Source of the DNA: Rhodobacter sp.
GTDB lineage: Bacteria > Pseudomonadota > Alphaproteobacteria > Rhodobacterales > Rhodobacteraceae
DNA: 64,000 nucleotides
Direction: 5' to 3'
NCBI GenBank assembly: GCA_016704435.1
Contig: JADJAB010000001.1
Coordinates: 186,001-250,000 of the forward strand
The translations under genes were made by a program, and so were the position numbers. Below the pieces are notes generated by a model, which searched no databases, had not been told where the DNA came from, and saw only the letters and a list, made by a program, of their open reading frames with translations. Numbering within the stretch: position 1 is the first letter of the stretch; each line of letters starts with the position of its first letter. Of the stretch, positions 8,966-17,556 are shown piece after piece.

Positions 8966-10299
8966 CTACCAGCGGCGTTCAAAGCGGCGGCGCAGCATGA
9001 TGGCCGCGGCGTTCATGATCAGCAGAAAGACCAGCAGCACGATTATGGCACCCGAGGCACGTTCGAAAAAGGCCGGGTCGCCGCGGGTCGTGAAGTTGTA
9101 GACCTGCACCGGCAGGGCCGAAGTGGCATCGAAAAAGCCTTCGGGCGGTGCGGCGGGATAGTCCTTGACGAAGGCGACCATCCCGATCAGCAGCAGGGGC
9201 GCGGTTTCGCCCAGTGCCTGCGCCAGTCCGATGATGGCGCCGGTCAGGATACCGGGGGCGGCCAGTGGCACGACGTGGTGGAAGATCGCCTGCATCTTCG
9301 ACGCCCCCACCCCCAGCGCCGCATCGCGGATCGACGGCGGCACCGCCTTCAGCGCGGCGCGGGTGGCGATGATCACGGTCGGCAGCGTCATCAGCGACAG
9401 CACCAGGCCGCCGACGATGGGGGCCGATTGCGGCAGGCCCATGATGTTGATGAAGATCGCCAGGCCGAGGATCCCGAAGACGATCGACGGCACGGCGGCC
9501 AGGTTGGCGATGTTCACCTCGATCAGGTCGGTCCAGCGGTTCTTCGGCGCGAATTCCTCAAGGTAGATCGACGCCGCAACGCCGATCGGCAGCGCCAGCA
9601 CCAGCACCACGATCATCATGTAGGCCGATCCGAGGATGGCCACACCCAGCCAGCGGATTCCGGCCGCAGGTCCGAGGCGTCGGGGCCGGTCAGGAACGCA
9701 GGGTTGAAGGAAACCGACACCAGCTCCGCCGCGCGCAGATCATCAGCCAGGCGCAACTGCTCGGGCGGATCTTGCTGTCCAGCGCGGCGCTTTCCATGCT
9801 GACGCGGCCCGAGATAGCCGTCGACACGGCCGTTTGCCAGCAGCGTGACCACCTGCGTCGTGCCGACCAGCGACGGGTCGGCCAGCACCATGTTGCGCAA
9901 CGTGGCGGGGGCTTCCTGCGACAGCAGGCCGGCAATCTGCTTGTCGGTCAGCCCTTCGGTCGACAGTCCCTTCTCCGCGATGACGTCCGACAGCGCCTTC
10001 TGGAGCAGCCTGGCGTAGCCGATGGTGGTAACGTTCTTCATTGCGGCAATGTCGCGGTTGCCGGCCTTGTCAAGAACCGCAGCATCCAGTGCTACCGGAA
10101 GCGTGATGAAGGTTTGCCGGAACGCGCCGACGCCATTGCCCAGCACGGATGCCAGCAAGAGCACAAGCGACAGCACCGAGATCGCCAGCGCGGCGGCGCC
10201 GTAGAACCGGAAGCGTCGCTCGGCGGCATTGCGGCGGCGGGTGCGGGCGTCGGCGGCCAGCAGGCCGGTGGAAGGGCGGGACGCGGACAGAGAGGTCAT
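8966..10299 (-). CDS. pstA: phosphate ABC transporter permease PstA (about three frameshifts)
   Basis: The inner-membrane permease of the Pst importer. The intact C-terminal part, including its EAFAPKNRWTD-like and GVGASKMQ segments and the typical end RRFERRW, runs from about 9643 to 8966. The N-terminal part begins MTSLSASRPSTG at 10299, overlapping the pstC stop by four bases (ATGA), and contains one membrane segment and a periplasmic insertion. The frame changes near 9812, 9770 and 9672. At 9672 one missing C in a CCC run explains the shift. The total length after correction fits the long alphaproteobacterial PstA type. Sequencing error is more likely than three independent mutations. Confidence 0.88.
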
Positions 10300-11496
10300 T
10301 CGTACTGTTCCCGGTATTTGCGCACGATGATCAGCGCCAGCACGTTCATCGCCAGGGTGAAGCAGAACAGCGTCAGGCCCAGCGCAAAGGCGACCAGCGT
10401 CTCGGGGCTGGCGAATTCGGTATCGCCGGTCAGCTGGCTGACGATCTTGACGGTGATCGTCGTCATCGCCTCGAACGGATTGAGGCCCAGCCTGGCCGCT
10501 GCCCCGGCGCCCATGACGACGATCATCGTCTCGCCAATAGCGCGGCTGGCAGCCAGCAGGACAGCGCCGACGATGCCCGGCAGTGCGGCGGGAAGGACCA
10601 CCTTGCGGACGGTTTCGGACCGGGTGGCGCCCAGCCCGCAAGAGCCGTCGCGCATCGCCTGCGGCACCGCATTCATGATGTCATCGGACAGCGACGAGAC
10701 GAAGGGGATCAGCATGATGCCCATCACGAGACCCGCGGTGATCACCGAAGAGGAGGAAGTGCCAAGTCCCAGCGGCTGGGCGATCCAGTCCCGCAACAGC
10801 GGGCCCACAGTGATCAGCGCGAACAGGCCGTAGACGATGGTGGGGATACCGGCCAGCATCTCGACCGCCGGCTTGGCGCAGGCGCGGACGCTGTTGGTTG
10901 CATATTCCGACAGGTAGATCGCGGCCATCAGGCCAAGCGGAACCGCAACGACAAGGGCCACCAGCGAGACATAGAGCGTGCCCCAGAGCAGCGGCCAGAT
11001 GCCCAGGTCGGACCCGCCGCGGAACTGCGGGTTCCAGGTCAGTGACAGAAAGAAGTCGCGCGCCGGATAGAGCTGGAAGAAGTGGATGCTTTCAAACAGC
11101 AGCGAGGCGACGATACCGAGGGTCGTGGCCACTGCGATCAGTGAGCAACCGATCAGGATTGCCTTCAGCACCATCTCCACGATGTTGCGGGCCCGCTGGT
11201 CGCGGGTGATGCGCAGGGTCGATACGGCCAGGCCGGCCAGCGCCACGCCGATCACCAGAAAGCCGGGCAACAGGCGGGTCCCTTCGGCGGCGAAATAGGG
11301 CCGCAGGAACAGCCAGCTTGCCAGCGCAACCAAGCAGGTATGGCGGTGAACAGCAGGACCGAGTGCCGTAGTGGGACGGCAGGGAATGCAGGCGGCGCGA
11401 GTCGCCTCCAGCGACCGCAAGGGCGCGCTGGCGGCCGACCAGAAAGCCAAGCCCGGAAAGGCCTAGCACGACAAGCAGGATGGAACCGGGGGTCAT
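10296..11496 (-). CDS. pstC: phosphate ABC transporter permease PstC (frameshifts near the N-terminus)
   Basis: The partner permease of PstA. From about 11340 to 10296 the frame is open and carries the family segments YLSEYATNSVR, GIPTIVYGLFAL and ASRAIGETMIVVMGAGAAA. The true start is probably the ATG at 11496 (MTPGSILLVVLGLSG), followed by GRQRALAVAGGDSRRLHSLP, a start typical of alphaproteobacterial PstC. Reaching the main frame needs two small corrections between about 11355 and 11385, where SVLLFTAIPA appears in a third frame. Its stop overlaps the pstA start. Confidence 0.88.
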
Positions 11497-11553
11497 GGCA
11501 GCTTTCGCAGAAGAACGGGCGCGCGTTGCCACGCCCCCAGGGACTTGCGTGGA

Positions 11554-12588
11554 TCAGTTCAGCGCACCCATGGGCGTGCGGTTCGCGACCATTTCCTGGG
11601 TCTTGGCCAGGTCCGGGTCCGACACCAGGCCATAGGCCGCCAGCGGACCGTCCGGGCCGGCCATGTCGTCGGAGACGAAGAACGCGACATATTCCTGCAG
11701 GCCGGGAACCACGTCCAGATGGGCGCTCTTGACGTAGAAGAACAGCGGACGCGACACCGGGTATTCGCCCGTCGAGATGGTCTCGACCGAAGGCACGATG
11801 CCCGACATGGTGGCCACTTTCAGCTTGTCGGTGTTGTTCTGGTAGAACGACAGACCGAACACGCCGACAGCGTTCTTGTCGGCGGCCAGACGCGACAGGG
11901 TTTCGGTATAGTCGCCGTCGATGTCGACCGAAACGCCGTCGGTGCGCAGCGACAGGCAGGCCTTCCTGCCGTCTTCCTCGCCCCTGGCGGCCACCAGGGC
12001 CTTTTCGGCGCCCGAGCCGACGCAGCCGGCTTCCAGCACCTCCACATCAAAGACTTCGCGGGTGCCGTGCTTGGTGCCCGGAATGAAGGCCAGGATGTCC
12101 TGCGCGGGCAGGGCAGCGTTCACGTCGGCCCAGGTCTTGTTCGGGTTGGCGACCAGAACGCCGTCCTTGACCACCTCGGCGGCCAGCGCATTATACCAAT
12201 CCTCGGGAGTGAAGGCGAAATCCAGGCCGTTGTTGGCCGAAGCGAAAACGATGCCATCATATCCGATGCGGATTTCCATGATCTCGGCAACTCCGTTCGC
12301 GGCGCAGAGGTCGATGTCCGACTGCTTGATGCGCGAGGACGAGTTGGCGATGTCGATGGTATGTTCGCCCACGCCTTCGCACAACTTCTTGCGACCGGCG
12401 CCCGAGCCGCCACCTTCGACCACAGGGGTCGGGAAGTCGAAATTCTCGCCGAAGGCTTCGGCCACGATGGTGGCGTAGGGCAGCACCGTGGATGACCCGG
12501 AGACCTGAACCTGGTCACGGGCCGCGGCAGACGTGGCCGAAACGGCGATCACGGCGAGCGCGGAGGTGGTGAGATGAAAGCGAGACAT
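11554..12588 (-). CDS. pstS: periplasmic phosphate-binding protein PstS
   Basis: A 344-residue binding protein with a Sec signal peptide (cleavage probably after SATSAAA, about residue 23). The mature start contains the phosphate-loop segment VSGSSTVLPY and later GGGSGAGRKKLCEG and NSSSRIK, typical of the longer PstS/SphX-like subfamily. It delivers phosphate to PstCAB. A Pho box lies 83-100 bases upstream, so this gene is the likely main PhoB-controlled start of the operon. The frame is intact, unlike the three genes after it. Confidence 0.95.
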   Translation of the reverse strand: MSRFHLTTSALAVIAVSATSAAARDQVQVSGSSTVLPYATIVAEAFGENFDFPTPVVEGGGSGAGRKKLCEGVGEHTIDIANSSSRIKQSDIDLCAANGVAEIMEIRIGYDGIVFASANNGLDFAFTPEDWYNALAAEVVKDGVLVANPNKTWADVNAALPAQDILAFIPGTKHGTREVFDVEVLEAGCVGSGAEKALVAARGEEDGRKACLSLRTDGVSVDIDGDYTETLSRLAADKNAVGVFGLSFYQNNTDKLKVATMSGIVPSVETISTGEYPVSRPLFFYVKSAHLDVVPGLQEYVAFFVSDDMAGPDGPLAAYGLVSDPDLAKTQEMVANRTPMGALN

Positions 12589-12670
12589 GGTCGACTCCTG
12601 GTCTTGAGGCAGGCGGGTCGTCCCGATGACGACCGCTTTGCCCCCTCTAGGCCTGCGTCACCACGCTTTT

Positions 12671-12688
12671 GCGACAGTTCTGTAACAG
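12671..12688 (-). promoter_or_regulatory. Pho box upstream of pstS
   Basis: On the minus strand the sequence reads CTGTTAC-AGAA-CTGTCGC, two seven-base direct repeats separated by four bases. This matches the PhoB binding pattern CTGTCAT-N4-CTGTCAT (five of seven matches in each half) with exact 11-base periodicity. It ends 82 bases before the pstS start codon. Confidence 0.8.
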
Positions 12689-12701
12689 TTTTGCGAAGGC
12701 T

Positions 12702-12733
12702 CGCCGGATCTTCAGCCCGCCGGATCTTCAGCC
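12702..12733. repeat. perfect tandem duplication of 16 bases at the phoR 3' end
   Basis: The unit CGCCGGATCTTCAGCC occurs twice back to back, at 12702-12717 and 12718-12733. The second copy includes the phoR stop codon (12728-12730), so the duplication extends from the gene's last codons into the spacer before pstS. Confidence 0.9.
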
Positions 12734-13753
12734 CAGCGGCAGCCAGACCGAAAAGCACGACCCCCGACCGCTTTCGCTGCTGATCGTCAGTTTTCCGCGG
12801 TGGCGGTTGACGATATGCTTCACGATGGCCAGGCCCAGGCCGGTGCCGCCCATTTCTCGCGACCGATGGCTGTCGACCCGGTAGAACCGTTCGGTCAGGC
12901 GGGGAAGGTGATGCGCCGCGATGCCCTCGCCCCGGTCGACCACATCGATTCGCAGCATCGATCCTGCTTCGGGCGGATGGATCGCCACAGTCACCACCTT
13001 GCCGCCGGCTGCGTATTTCACCGCGTTCTCGATCAGGTTCTGGAACAGCTGCACGATCTGGTCGGCGTCCGCGGCAATCTCGGGGGCGCCTTCGGACCCG
13101 GTGATCTCCAGCGCCACGCCCGCCTGTTCGGCCACCGGACGCAGCGTCGTCATGGCCGACTGGATCAGCGCCGCGATGTTGCCGCGGGTGGCCGGGCGCT
13201 GACGTTCCTCGGCCTCCACCTTCGACAGCGACAGCAGGTCGCGCACCAGGCGGTTCATCCGCCCGGCCTCGCGCTCCATGATCGACAGGAATCGGTCGCG
13301 GGCGGCGGGATCATCCTTTGCGGCCCCCTTCAGCGTTTCGATGAACCCCAGAAGCGCGGTCAGCGGCGTGCGCAGCTCATGGCTGACATTGGCCACGAAA
13401 TCGCGCCGAAACCGAGTGATCAGCTCTTGCTCGGTGATGTCCTGAAAGGCGCAAAGCGCGGCGGGCTTGCCACCCACGGGGATCGGCGTGACCGTGACCT
13501 TGTAGGTCACCTCATGCGAGGGTCCCAGTATGACATGGCGCGCCTGGCCCGCGGTGCCGTTGCGCAGGGCGGCCTCGATGGCGGACTGCATGGCGGGCTG
13601 GCGCAGGGCGATCCCGTGATGGCGGCCAATCTGGCCCGGACCCAGGATCGCCTCGCCCGCCGGATTGGCGGTGACAATCCGGTCGTCCGCACCGATCACC
13701 ACGACCGGCAGCGGAATTCCGGCCAGGACGCCTTCAAGCAAGCCCGTGTCCAC
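12728..13753 (-). CDS. phoR: phosphate regulon sensor histidine kinase PhoR
   Basis: A 341-residue kinase with an N-terminal PAS domain (about residues 8-105), a dimerisation domain with the phosphoacceptor H125 in NVSHELRTPL, and a C-terminal ATPase domain with the N box (NLIENAVKYA), DRGEGI and GGTGLGLAIVKH motifs. No clear transmembrane segment precedes the PAS domain, so it seems to be the short soluble form, which would sense phosphate through contact with PstSCAB-PhoU. It phosphorylates PhoB. It is the first gene of the set and precedes the Pho box of pstS. Confidence 0.93.
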   Translation of the reverse strand: MDTGLLEGVLAGIPLPVVVIGADDRIVTANPAGEAILGPGQIGRHHGIALRQPAMQSAIEAALRNGTAGQARHVILGPSHEVTYKVTVTPIPVGGKPAALCAFQDITEQELITRFRRDFVANVSHELRTPLTALLGFIETLKGAAKDDPAARDRFLSIMEREAGRMNRLVRDLLSLSKVEAEERQRPATRGNIAALIQSAMTTLRPVAEQAGVALEITGSEGAPEIAADADQIVQLFQNLIENAVKYAAGGKVVTVAIHPPEAGSMLRIDVVDRGEGIAAHHLPRLTERFYRVDSHRSREMGGTGLGLAIVKHIVNRHRGKLTISSESGRGSCFSVWLPLG

Positions 13754-13907
13754 AACAGCCCCTCTTCCCCGATGGCGCGAAGGATTCCGCTACCGGTCCT
13801 GAGCGGCTGTGTCGCATGGAACGCCCCGGGGTCGAAACCCTGAATGGCGGACGGGCCAGGCGCACCGCTGACCTGACGACTCACTTGCCGGATCTTGCCT
13901 GTCCGTC

Positions 13908-14201
13908 CTATCTGTTGCCGTCGATCCATTTCGACATCAGGCCCTTGTCTCGGAAACACTCGTCCGGTACGGCGCGCCGTTTTATCCGGGCCAGCCGTTC
14001 GGCGAACGCCACCTGCCGGGAGCTTGGCAGTTGGTCCATCGCGGCGGCGGGCCTCAGCTTCGCCTGCGCGTCGATCCAGGCGCTGAGGCTGCGCCGGTCC
14101 TGCTGACCCCCCAGGGAAGGAGGGTCCGGTTCTTCAATGCCAGCGCGCGCATAGGCGATCTGGCGCTCGGTGGCGGGCAGGGCAAAGGTGGTGTCTTCCA
14201 T
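13908..14201 (-). CDS. small hypothetical protein with two copies of an RQxAxA...WID motif
   Basis: A 97-residue protein starting MEDTTFALPATERQIAYARA at 14201, preceded by AAGGGAG eight bases upstream. I do not recognise a characterised family. The chain holds two similar units: ERQIAYARA...LSAWIDA, then SRQVAFAER...LMSKWIDG. Each begins with a helix containing RQ(I/V)A(Y/F)A and ends in WID about 30 residues later. It is short, soluble and charged, with no signal peptide. It stands alone on the minus strand with its own likely promoter. Confidence 0.75.
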   Translation of the reverse strand: MEDTTFALPATERQIAYARAGIEEPDPPSLGGQQDRRSLSAWIDAQAKLRPAAAMDQLPSSRQVAFAERLARIKRRAVPDECFRDKGLMSKWIDGNR

Positions 14202-14230
14202 CGTGGAACTCCCTTGCTGATGCAGCGTCA

Positions 14231-14259
14231 AACATAGAACGAAACCGGAACAAAATCAA
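14231..14259 (-). promoter_or_regulatory. predicted sigma-70-type promoter for the small hypothetical gene
   Basis: On the minus strand TTGATT (14259-14254) and TATGTT (14236-14231) are separated by exactly 17 bases. Each matches the -35 or -10 consensus at four of six positions. The local base composition is unusually A/T-rich for this window. The gap from the -10 element to the start codon is about 30 bases. Confidence 0.5.
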
Positions 14260-14402
14260 GTAGCCACCCGGAAACGGCGCTCTTGCGGCATGTCGGGCTG
14301 GCGGGCAAACCTGTTGAAACCCGGCAGCGTGCCGAACCGCGCGTTCCCGCGCCATGTCCGCCGAAGGATTGCATCCCGGCCGGGAAACGGGTTGTCTGGA
14401 AA

Positions 14403-14418
14403 TGATGTGAAACCTTCA
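14403..14418. promoter_or_regulatory. candidate LacI1 operator (upstream copy)
   Basis: TGATGTGAAACCTTCA lies 15 bases before the lacI1 start codon. It matches the perfect inverted repeat TGACGTGAAAACGTCA found just after lacI1 (15466-15481) at 13 of 16 positions. A site in this place would fit autorepression. The call rests on the match between the two sites and on position only. Confidence 0.45.
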
Positions 14419-14433
14419 TGGCAAGGGGATACC

Positions 14434-15465
14434 ATGGCGCGCCGTTCCACCATCAAGGATGTCGCCCGCGAAGCCGGGGTCAGCGTCACCACGGTTGACC
14501 GCGCGCTGAACGGGCGCCTGACCGTGCGCGAGGACACGATGCGCAAGATCGCCGAGGCGGCGCATCGTGTGGGCTATCATGCCCGCGGTCTGATCGCCTA
14601 CCGGCTGGAAACCGCGGTGCCGCAGATGCGCTTCGGCTTCGTGCTGCTGAAACGCACGCAAGAGTTCTTTCAGAACTTCGCCCAGGAGATCGAGCGCGCG
14701 GTGGCCCAGCGGACCGATATCCGCGGGCAGGCGGTGATCCGGTTTGCCAGCTCTCAATCGCCCGACGAATTTGCCAGCCTTCTGGTCGATCTGGGGAAAA
14801 GCTGTGATGCGGTCGCCTGTGTCGCGGTCAATCACCACCGGCTGGATCAGGCGGTGCAGGATCTGAAGGCCAGAGGCGTGCCGGTCTTTGCGCTGCTCAA
14901 TGATTTCGCCCAGGGGATTCGGCGCAACTATCTTGGCCTGAACAACATGAAGGTAGGTCGCCAGGCCGCATGGATGGTTACGCGCACTGCACGCGCGGCC
15001 GGGCCGCTGGCGATCTTTATCGGCGGCAACCGCTGGCACGGCCATGACCTGCGCGAAACCGGCTTCCGGTCATTCGTGCGCGAAAAGGCGCCGGGGTTCA
15101 GCGTGCTGGACACCCTGGTCAACCTGGAGACTCGGCAGGTGACCTACGAGGCCACCATCGACCTGGTCCGGCGGCATCCCGACCTGCGCGGGATCTACGT
15201 CGCGGGCGGCGGCATGGAAGGCGCCATTGCCGCCCTGCGAGAGCTGCACGCGATGCCGCAGATTGTCCTGGTCGTCAATGAACTGACCGTGGAAAGCCGC
15301 GCGGCGCTGTTGGACGGCTATGTCAATCTGGTGATCCAGACCCCGCTGGCCGAGCTGTGCCGGGACGTGATCGACCTTATGGTCAAGGCCGTCCAGAAAG
15401 GCGAAGACGGCATTGCGGGGCAGCATTTCCTCGATCCGCGGCTGCTGCTGCCCGAGATCATCTGA
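14434..15465 (+). CDS. LacI-family transcriptional regulator (LacI1)
   Basis: A 343-residue regulator. The N-terminal helix-turn-helix reads TIKDVAREAGVSVTTVDRAL, and the rest is a periplasmic-binding-protein-like sensor domain. It is the first gene of the plus-strand inositol transport and catabolism run and most likely controls it. The inducer may be inositol or a pathway intermediate. The ATG at 14434 is chosen because the HTH begins three residues later; ATG 14418 is out of frame. Two related 16-base palindromic sites flank the gene. Confidence 0.9.
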   Translation: MARRSTIKDVAREAGVSVTTVDRALNGRLTVREDTMRKIAEAAHRVGYHARGLIAYRLETAVPQMRFGFVLLKRTQEFFQNFAQEIERAVAQRTDIRGQAVIRFASSQSPDEFASLLVDLGKSCDAVACVAVNHHRLDQAVQDLKARGVPVFALLNDFAQGIRRNYLGLNNMKVGRQAAWMVTRTARAAGPLAIFIGGNRWHGHDLRETGFRSFVREKAPGFSVLDTLVNLETRQVTYEATIDLVRRHPDLRGIYVAGGGMEGAIAALRELHAMPQIVLVVNELTVESRAALLDGYVNLVIQTPLAELCRDVIDLMVKAVQKGEDGIAGQHFLDPRLLLPEII

Positions 15466-15481
15466 TGACGTGAAAACGTCA
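15466..15481. promoter_or_regulatory. perfect inverted repeat, candidate LacI1 operator (downstream copy)
   Basis: TGACGT-GAAA-ACGTCA directly follows the lacI1 stop codon and precedes the isomerase gene by 139 bases. The arms are perfect and no T-run follows, so an operator fits better than a terminator. A related sequence lies in front of lacI1. Confidence 0.5.
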
Positions 15482-15620
15482 CAACGCAGCCGCAGAAAAC
15501 CGTCATCAATGATTGGAAATGCGGCGCCGGCGGTTGACCGGACCGGGGGTGGTCGGACAGGGTCGCGCAGGATCGGACGCCCTGGGGCCACAGGGCCGGG
15601 CGCAACATCTGGGGGACAAG

Positions 15621-16436
15621 ATGCATTGGGCATTGAACCACATGACCGTGCCGGGTCTGACCTATGGCGCGCTTCTGGATCTGGCCGCCGCGCTGGGCTG
15701 CGTGGGTATCGAGATCCGCAACGATCTGCCCCGGCCGCTGTTCGACGGCATGGCCCCGGCCGAGGCGGGGCGGCTGGCGCGGGACAAGGGATTGCGGCTG
15801 GTCGGGCTGAGCCAGGTCTATCCGTTCAACGCCTGGGACGCCGAGCGCGAGGCGGCGGTGCGCGGCCTTGTCGCCACCGCGCTGGCAGCGGGCGCCGAGA
15901 CGATCAGCCTGATTCCCCGCAACGACGGTACCGGGCTGGCAGAGGGCGAACGGCAAGCCAACCTGCGCATCGCGCTGAAGGCGATCCTGCCGATCCTGCG
16001 CGAGGCGGGGATGATCGCGCTGGTAGAGCCCTTGGGCTTTCTGCGGTCTTCGCTGCGGTCCAAGACCGAACTGGTCGACACGATCGACGCCATCGGCGGC
16101 GAGGGTCATTTCCGGCTGGTGCATGACACCTTCCACCACGCGCTGGCCGGGGGCGGGCCGATCTATCCCGACCGGACCGGGATCGTGCATGTCTCGGGCG
16201 TCACCGACCCCACCCTGCGGACCGACCAGATGGAGGACGCGGATCGCGTTCTGGTCGACCGGCAGGACCGGCTGGGCAATCTGGCGCAGATCGGTGCCCT
16301 GCTGGATGCGGGCTATGACGGGCCGATCTCGTACGAATGCTTTTCGCCGGTGACCCAGGGATTGGCCGACCCGCGGGCCGAGATCGCACGTTCGCTGGAA
16401 TTCATTGCCTCTCATGTTCAGGCGGACGCCGCCTGA
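15621..16436 (+). CDS. sugar phosphate isomerase/epimerase family (IolI-like TIM barrel)
   Basis: A 271-residue TIM-barrel protein of the xylose-isomerase-like (AP_endonuc_2) superfamily. Metal-ligand segments of this superfamily are visible: the glutamate in VEPLGF, the HDTFHH segment, the histidine in VHVSGV and the glutamate in SYECFS. By context it probably interconverts inosose isomers (as IolI does) or acts on another keto-inositol. The start MHWALNHMTVPG at 15621 fits the barrel's first strand; earlier in-frame starts would add an unlikely arginine-rich tail. Confidence 0.82.
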   Translation: MHWALNHMTVPGLTYGALLDLAAALGCVGIEIRNDLPRPLFDGMAPAEAGRLARDKGLRLVGLSQVYPFNAWDAEREAAVRGLVATALAAGAETISLIPRNDGTGLAEGERQANLRIALKAILPILREAGMIALVEPLGFLRSSLRSKTELVDTIDAIGGEGHFRLVHDTFHHALAGGGPIYPDRTGIVHVSGVTDPTLRTDQMEDADRVLVDRQDRLGNLAQIGALLDAGYDGPISYECFSPVTQGLADPRAEIARSLEFIASHVQADAA

Positions 16437-16516
16437 CCGAGGGACTGACCGCCCCCGAAGACCGGGGCTCCGGCAATAGAAACGGTGCGCCGGACACCGA
16501 TAACGGGAGGAAACCT

Positions 16517-17458
16517 ATGAAGAAGATCCTTGTTGCGGCGTCGCTTGCCGCGCTGATGTCCACCACCGCAATGGCCGAGACGGTCGGCGTGTCGATGGCG
16601 CGCTTCGACGACAACTTTCTGACCGTGCTGCGCAGCGGAATCCAGTCCTATGCCGACGAGCAGGGCATCGACGTGCAGATCGAGGATGCGCAGGACGACG
16701 TGGCCAAGCAGCTGGACCAGATCAACAACTTCATCGCATCGGGCGTTTCGGCGATCGTGGTGAACCCGGTCGACACTTCGGCCACGCAGGCCATGTCGGA
16801 TGCGGCCGCGGCGGCCGGCGTACCGCTGGTCTATGTGAACCGCCAGCCGGCCAACTTGGATACACTGCCCGACAACCAGGCCTTCGTCGCCTCTAACGAG
16901 GTCGATTCGGGCTCGCTTGAAACGATGGCGCTGTGCGACAACTGGGCCGCCGAGGGCAAGGCCGAGGTCAACATCTATGTCATGCAGGGCCAGCTGTCGA
17001 ACCAGGCCGCCGTGCAGCGCACGCAGGATATCTATGACGTGATCGAGGCCGGCAAGTGCAAGGTCAAGGTCACCGTGATCGACCAGCAGACCGCGAACTG
17101 GAGCCGTGACGAGGCGCAGAACCTGATGACCAACTGGCTGTCGACCGGCGCCGCCTTTGACGGCGTCATTGCCAACAACGACGAAATGGCCATCGGCGCC
17201 ATTCAGGCGATGAAGGCGGCCGGCATCGACATGGCGACCGTGCAGGTCGGCGGCGTGGATGCGACGCAGGACGCGCTGGCCGCGATGCAGGCCGGCGATC
17301 TGGATGTGACGGTGTTCCAGAACGCGTCCGCCCAGGGCTCGGGCTCGCTCAACGCCGCGGTCGCGCTGGCGAAGGGCGAAGCCGTCGATCAGACCGTCTG
17401 GGTGCCGTTCGAACTGGTGACGCCGGCCAATGTCGAAAGCTACCTCAGCATGAACTGA
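16517..17458 (+). CDS. periplasmic sugar-binding protein of inositol-type ABC importer
   Basis: A 313-residue type I periplasmic binding protein. The signal peptide MKKILVAASLAALMSTTAMA is cleaved after about residue 20. The mature protein starts ETVGVSMARFDDNFLTVLR, the ribose/galactose-binding pattern, and contains NNFIASGVSAIVVNPVDT. A GGGAGG ribosome binding site precedes the ATG. Followed by a matching permease and ATPase and then iolG, it probably binds inositol (IbpA-like). A stem-loop follows the gene, as often seen after binding-protein genes. Confidence 0.88.
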   Translation: MKKILVAASLAALMSTTAMAETVGVSMARFDDNFLTVLRSGIQSYADEQGIDVQIEDAQDDVAKQLDQINNFIASGVSAIVVNPVDTSATQAMSDAAAAAGVPLVYVNRQPANLDTLPDNQAFVASNEVDSGSLETMALCDNWAAEGKAEVNIYVMQGQLSNQAAVQRTQDIYDVIEAGKCKVKVTVIDQQTANWSRDEAQNLMTNWLSTGAAFDGVIANNDEMAIGAIQAMKAAGIDMATVQVGGVDATQDALAAMQAGDLDVTVFQNASAQGSGSLNAAVALAKGEAVDQTVWVPFELVTPANVESYLSMN

Positions 17459-17496
17459 CCGAGCGGCCCTCGGGGCATAATCGCAGATCGGAGGGG

Positions 17497-17517
17497 GCGG
17501 CACCGCGCTGGTGCCGC
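17497..17517 (+). terminator. stem-loop between binding-protein and permease genes
   Basis: GCGGCACC and GGTGCCGC form a perfect eight-base stem with a five-base loop, followed by TCTTGT. It lies 38 bases after the binding-protein stop and 39 bases before the permease start. It probably stabilises the upstream mRNA or partly terminates transcription, so that more binding protein is made than permease. Confidence 0.6.
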
Positions 17518-17556
17518 TCTTGTCCGCAACGACGCTGGCGAAGCGGAGGACGCAGA

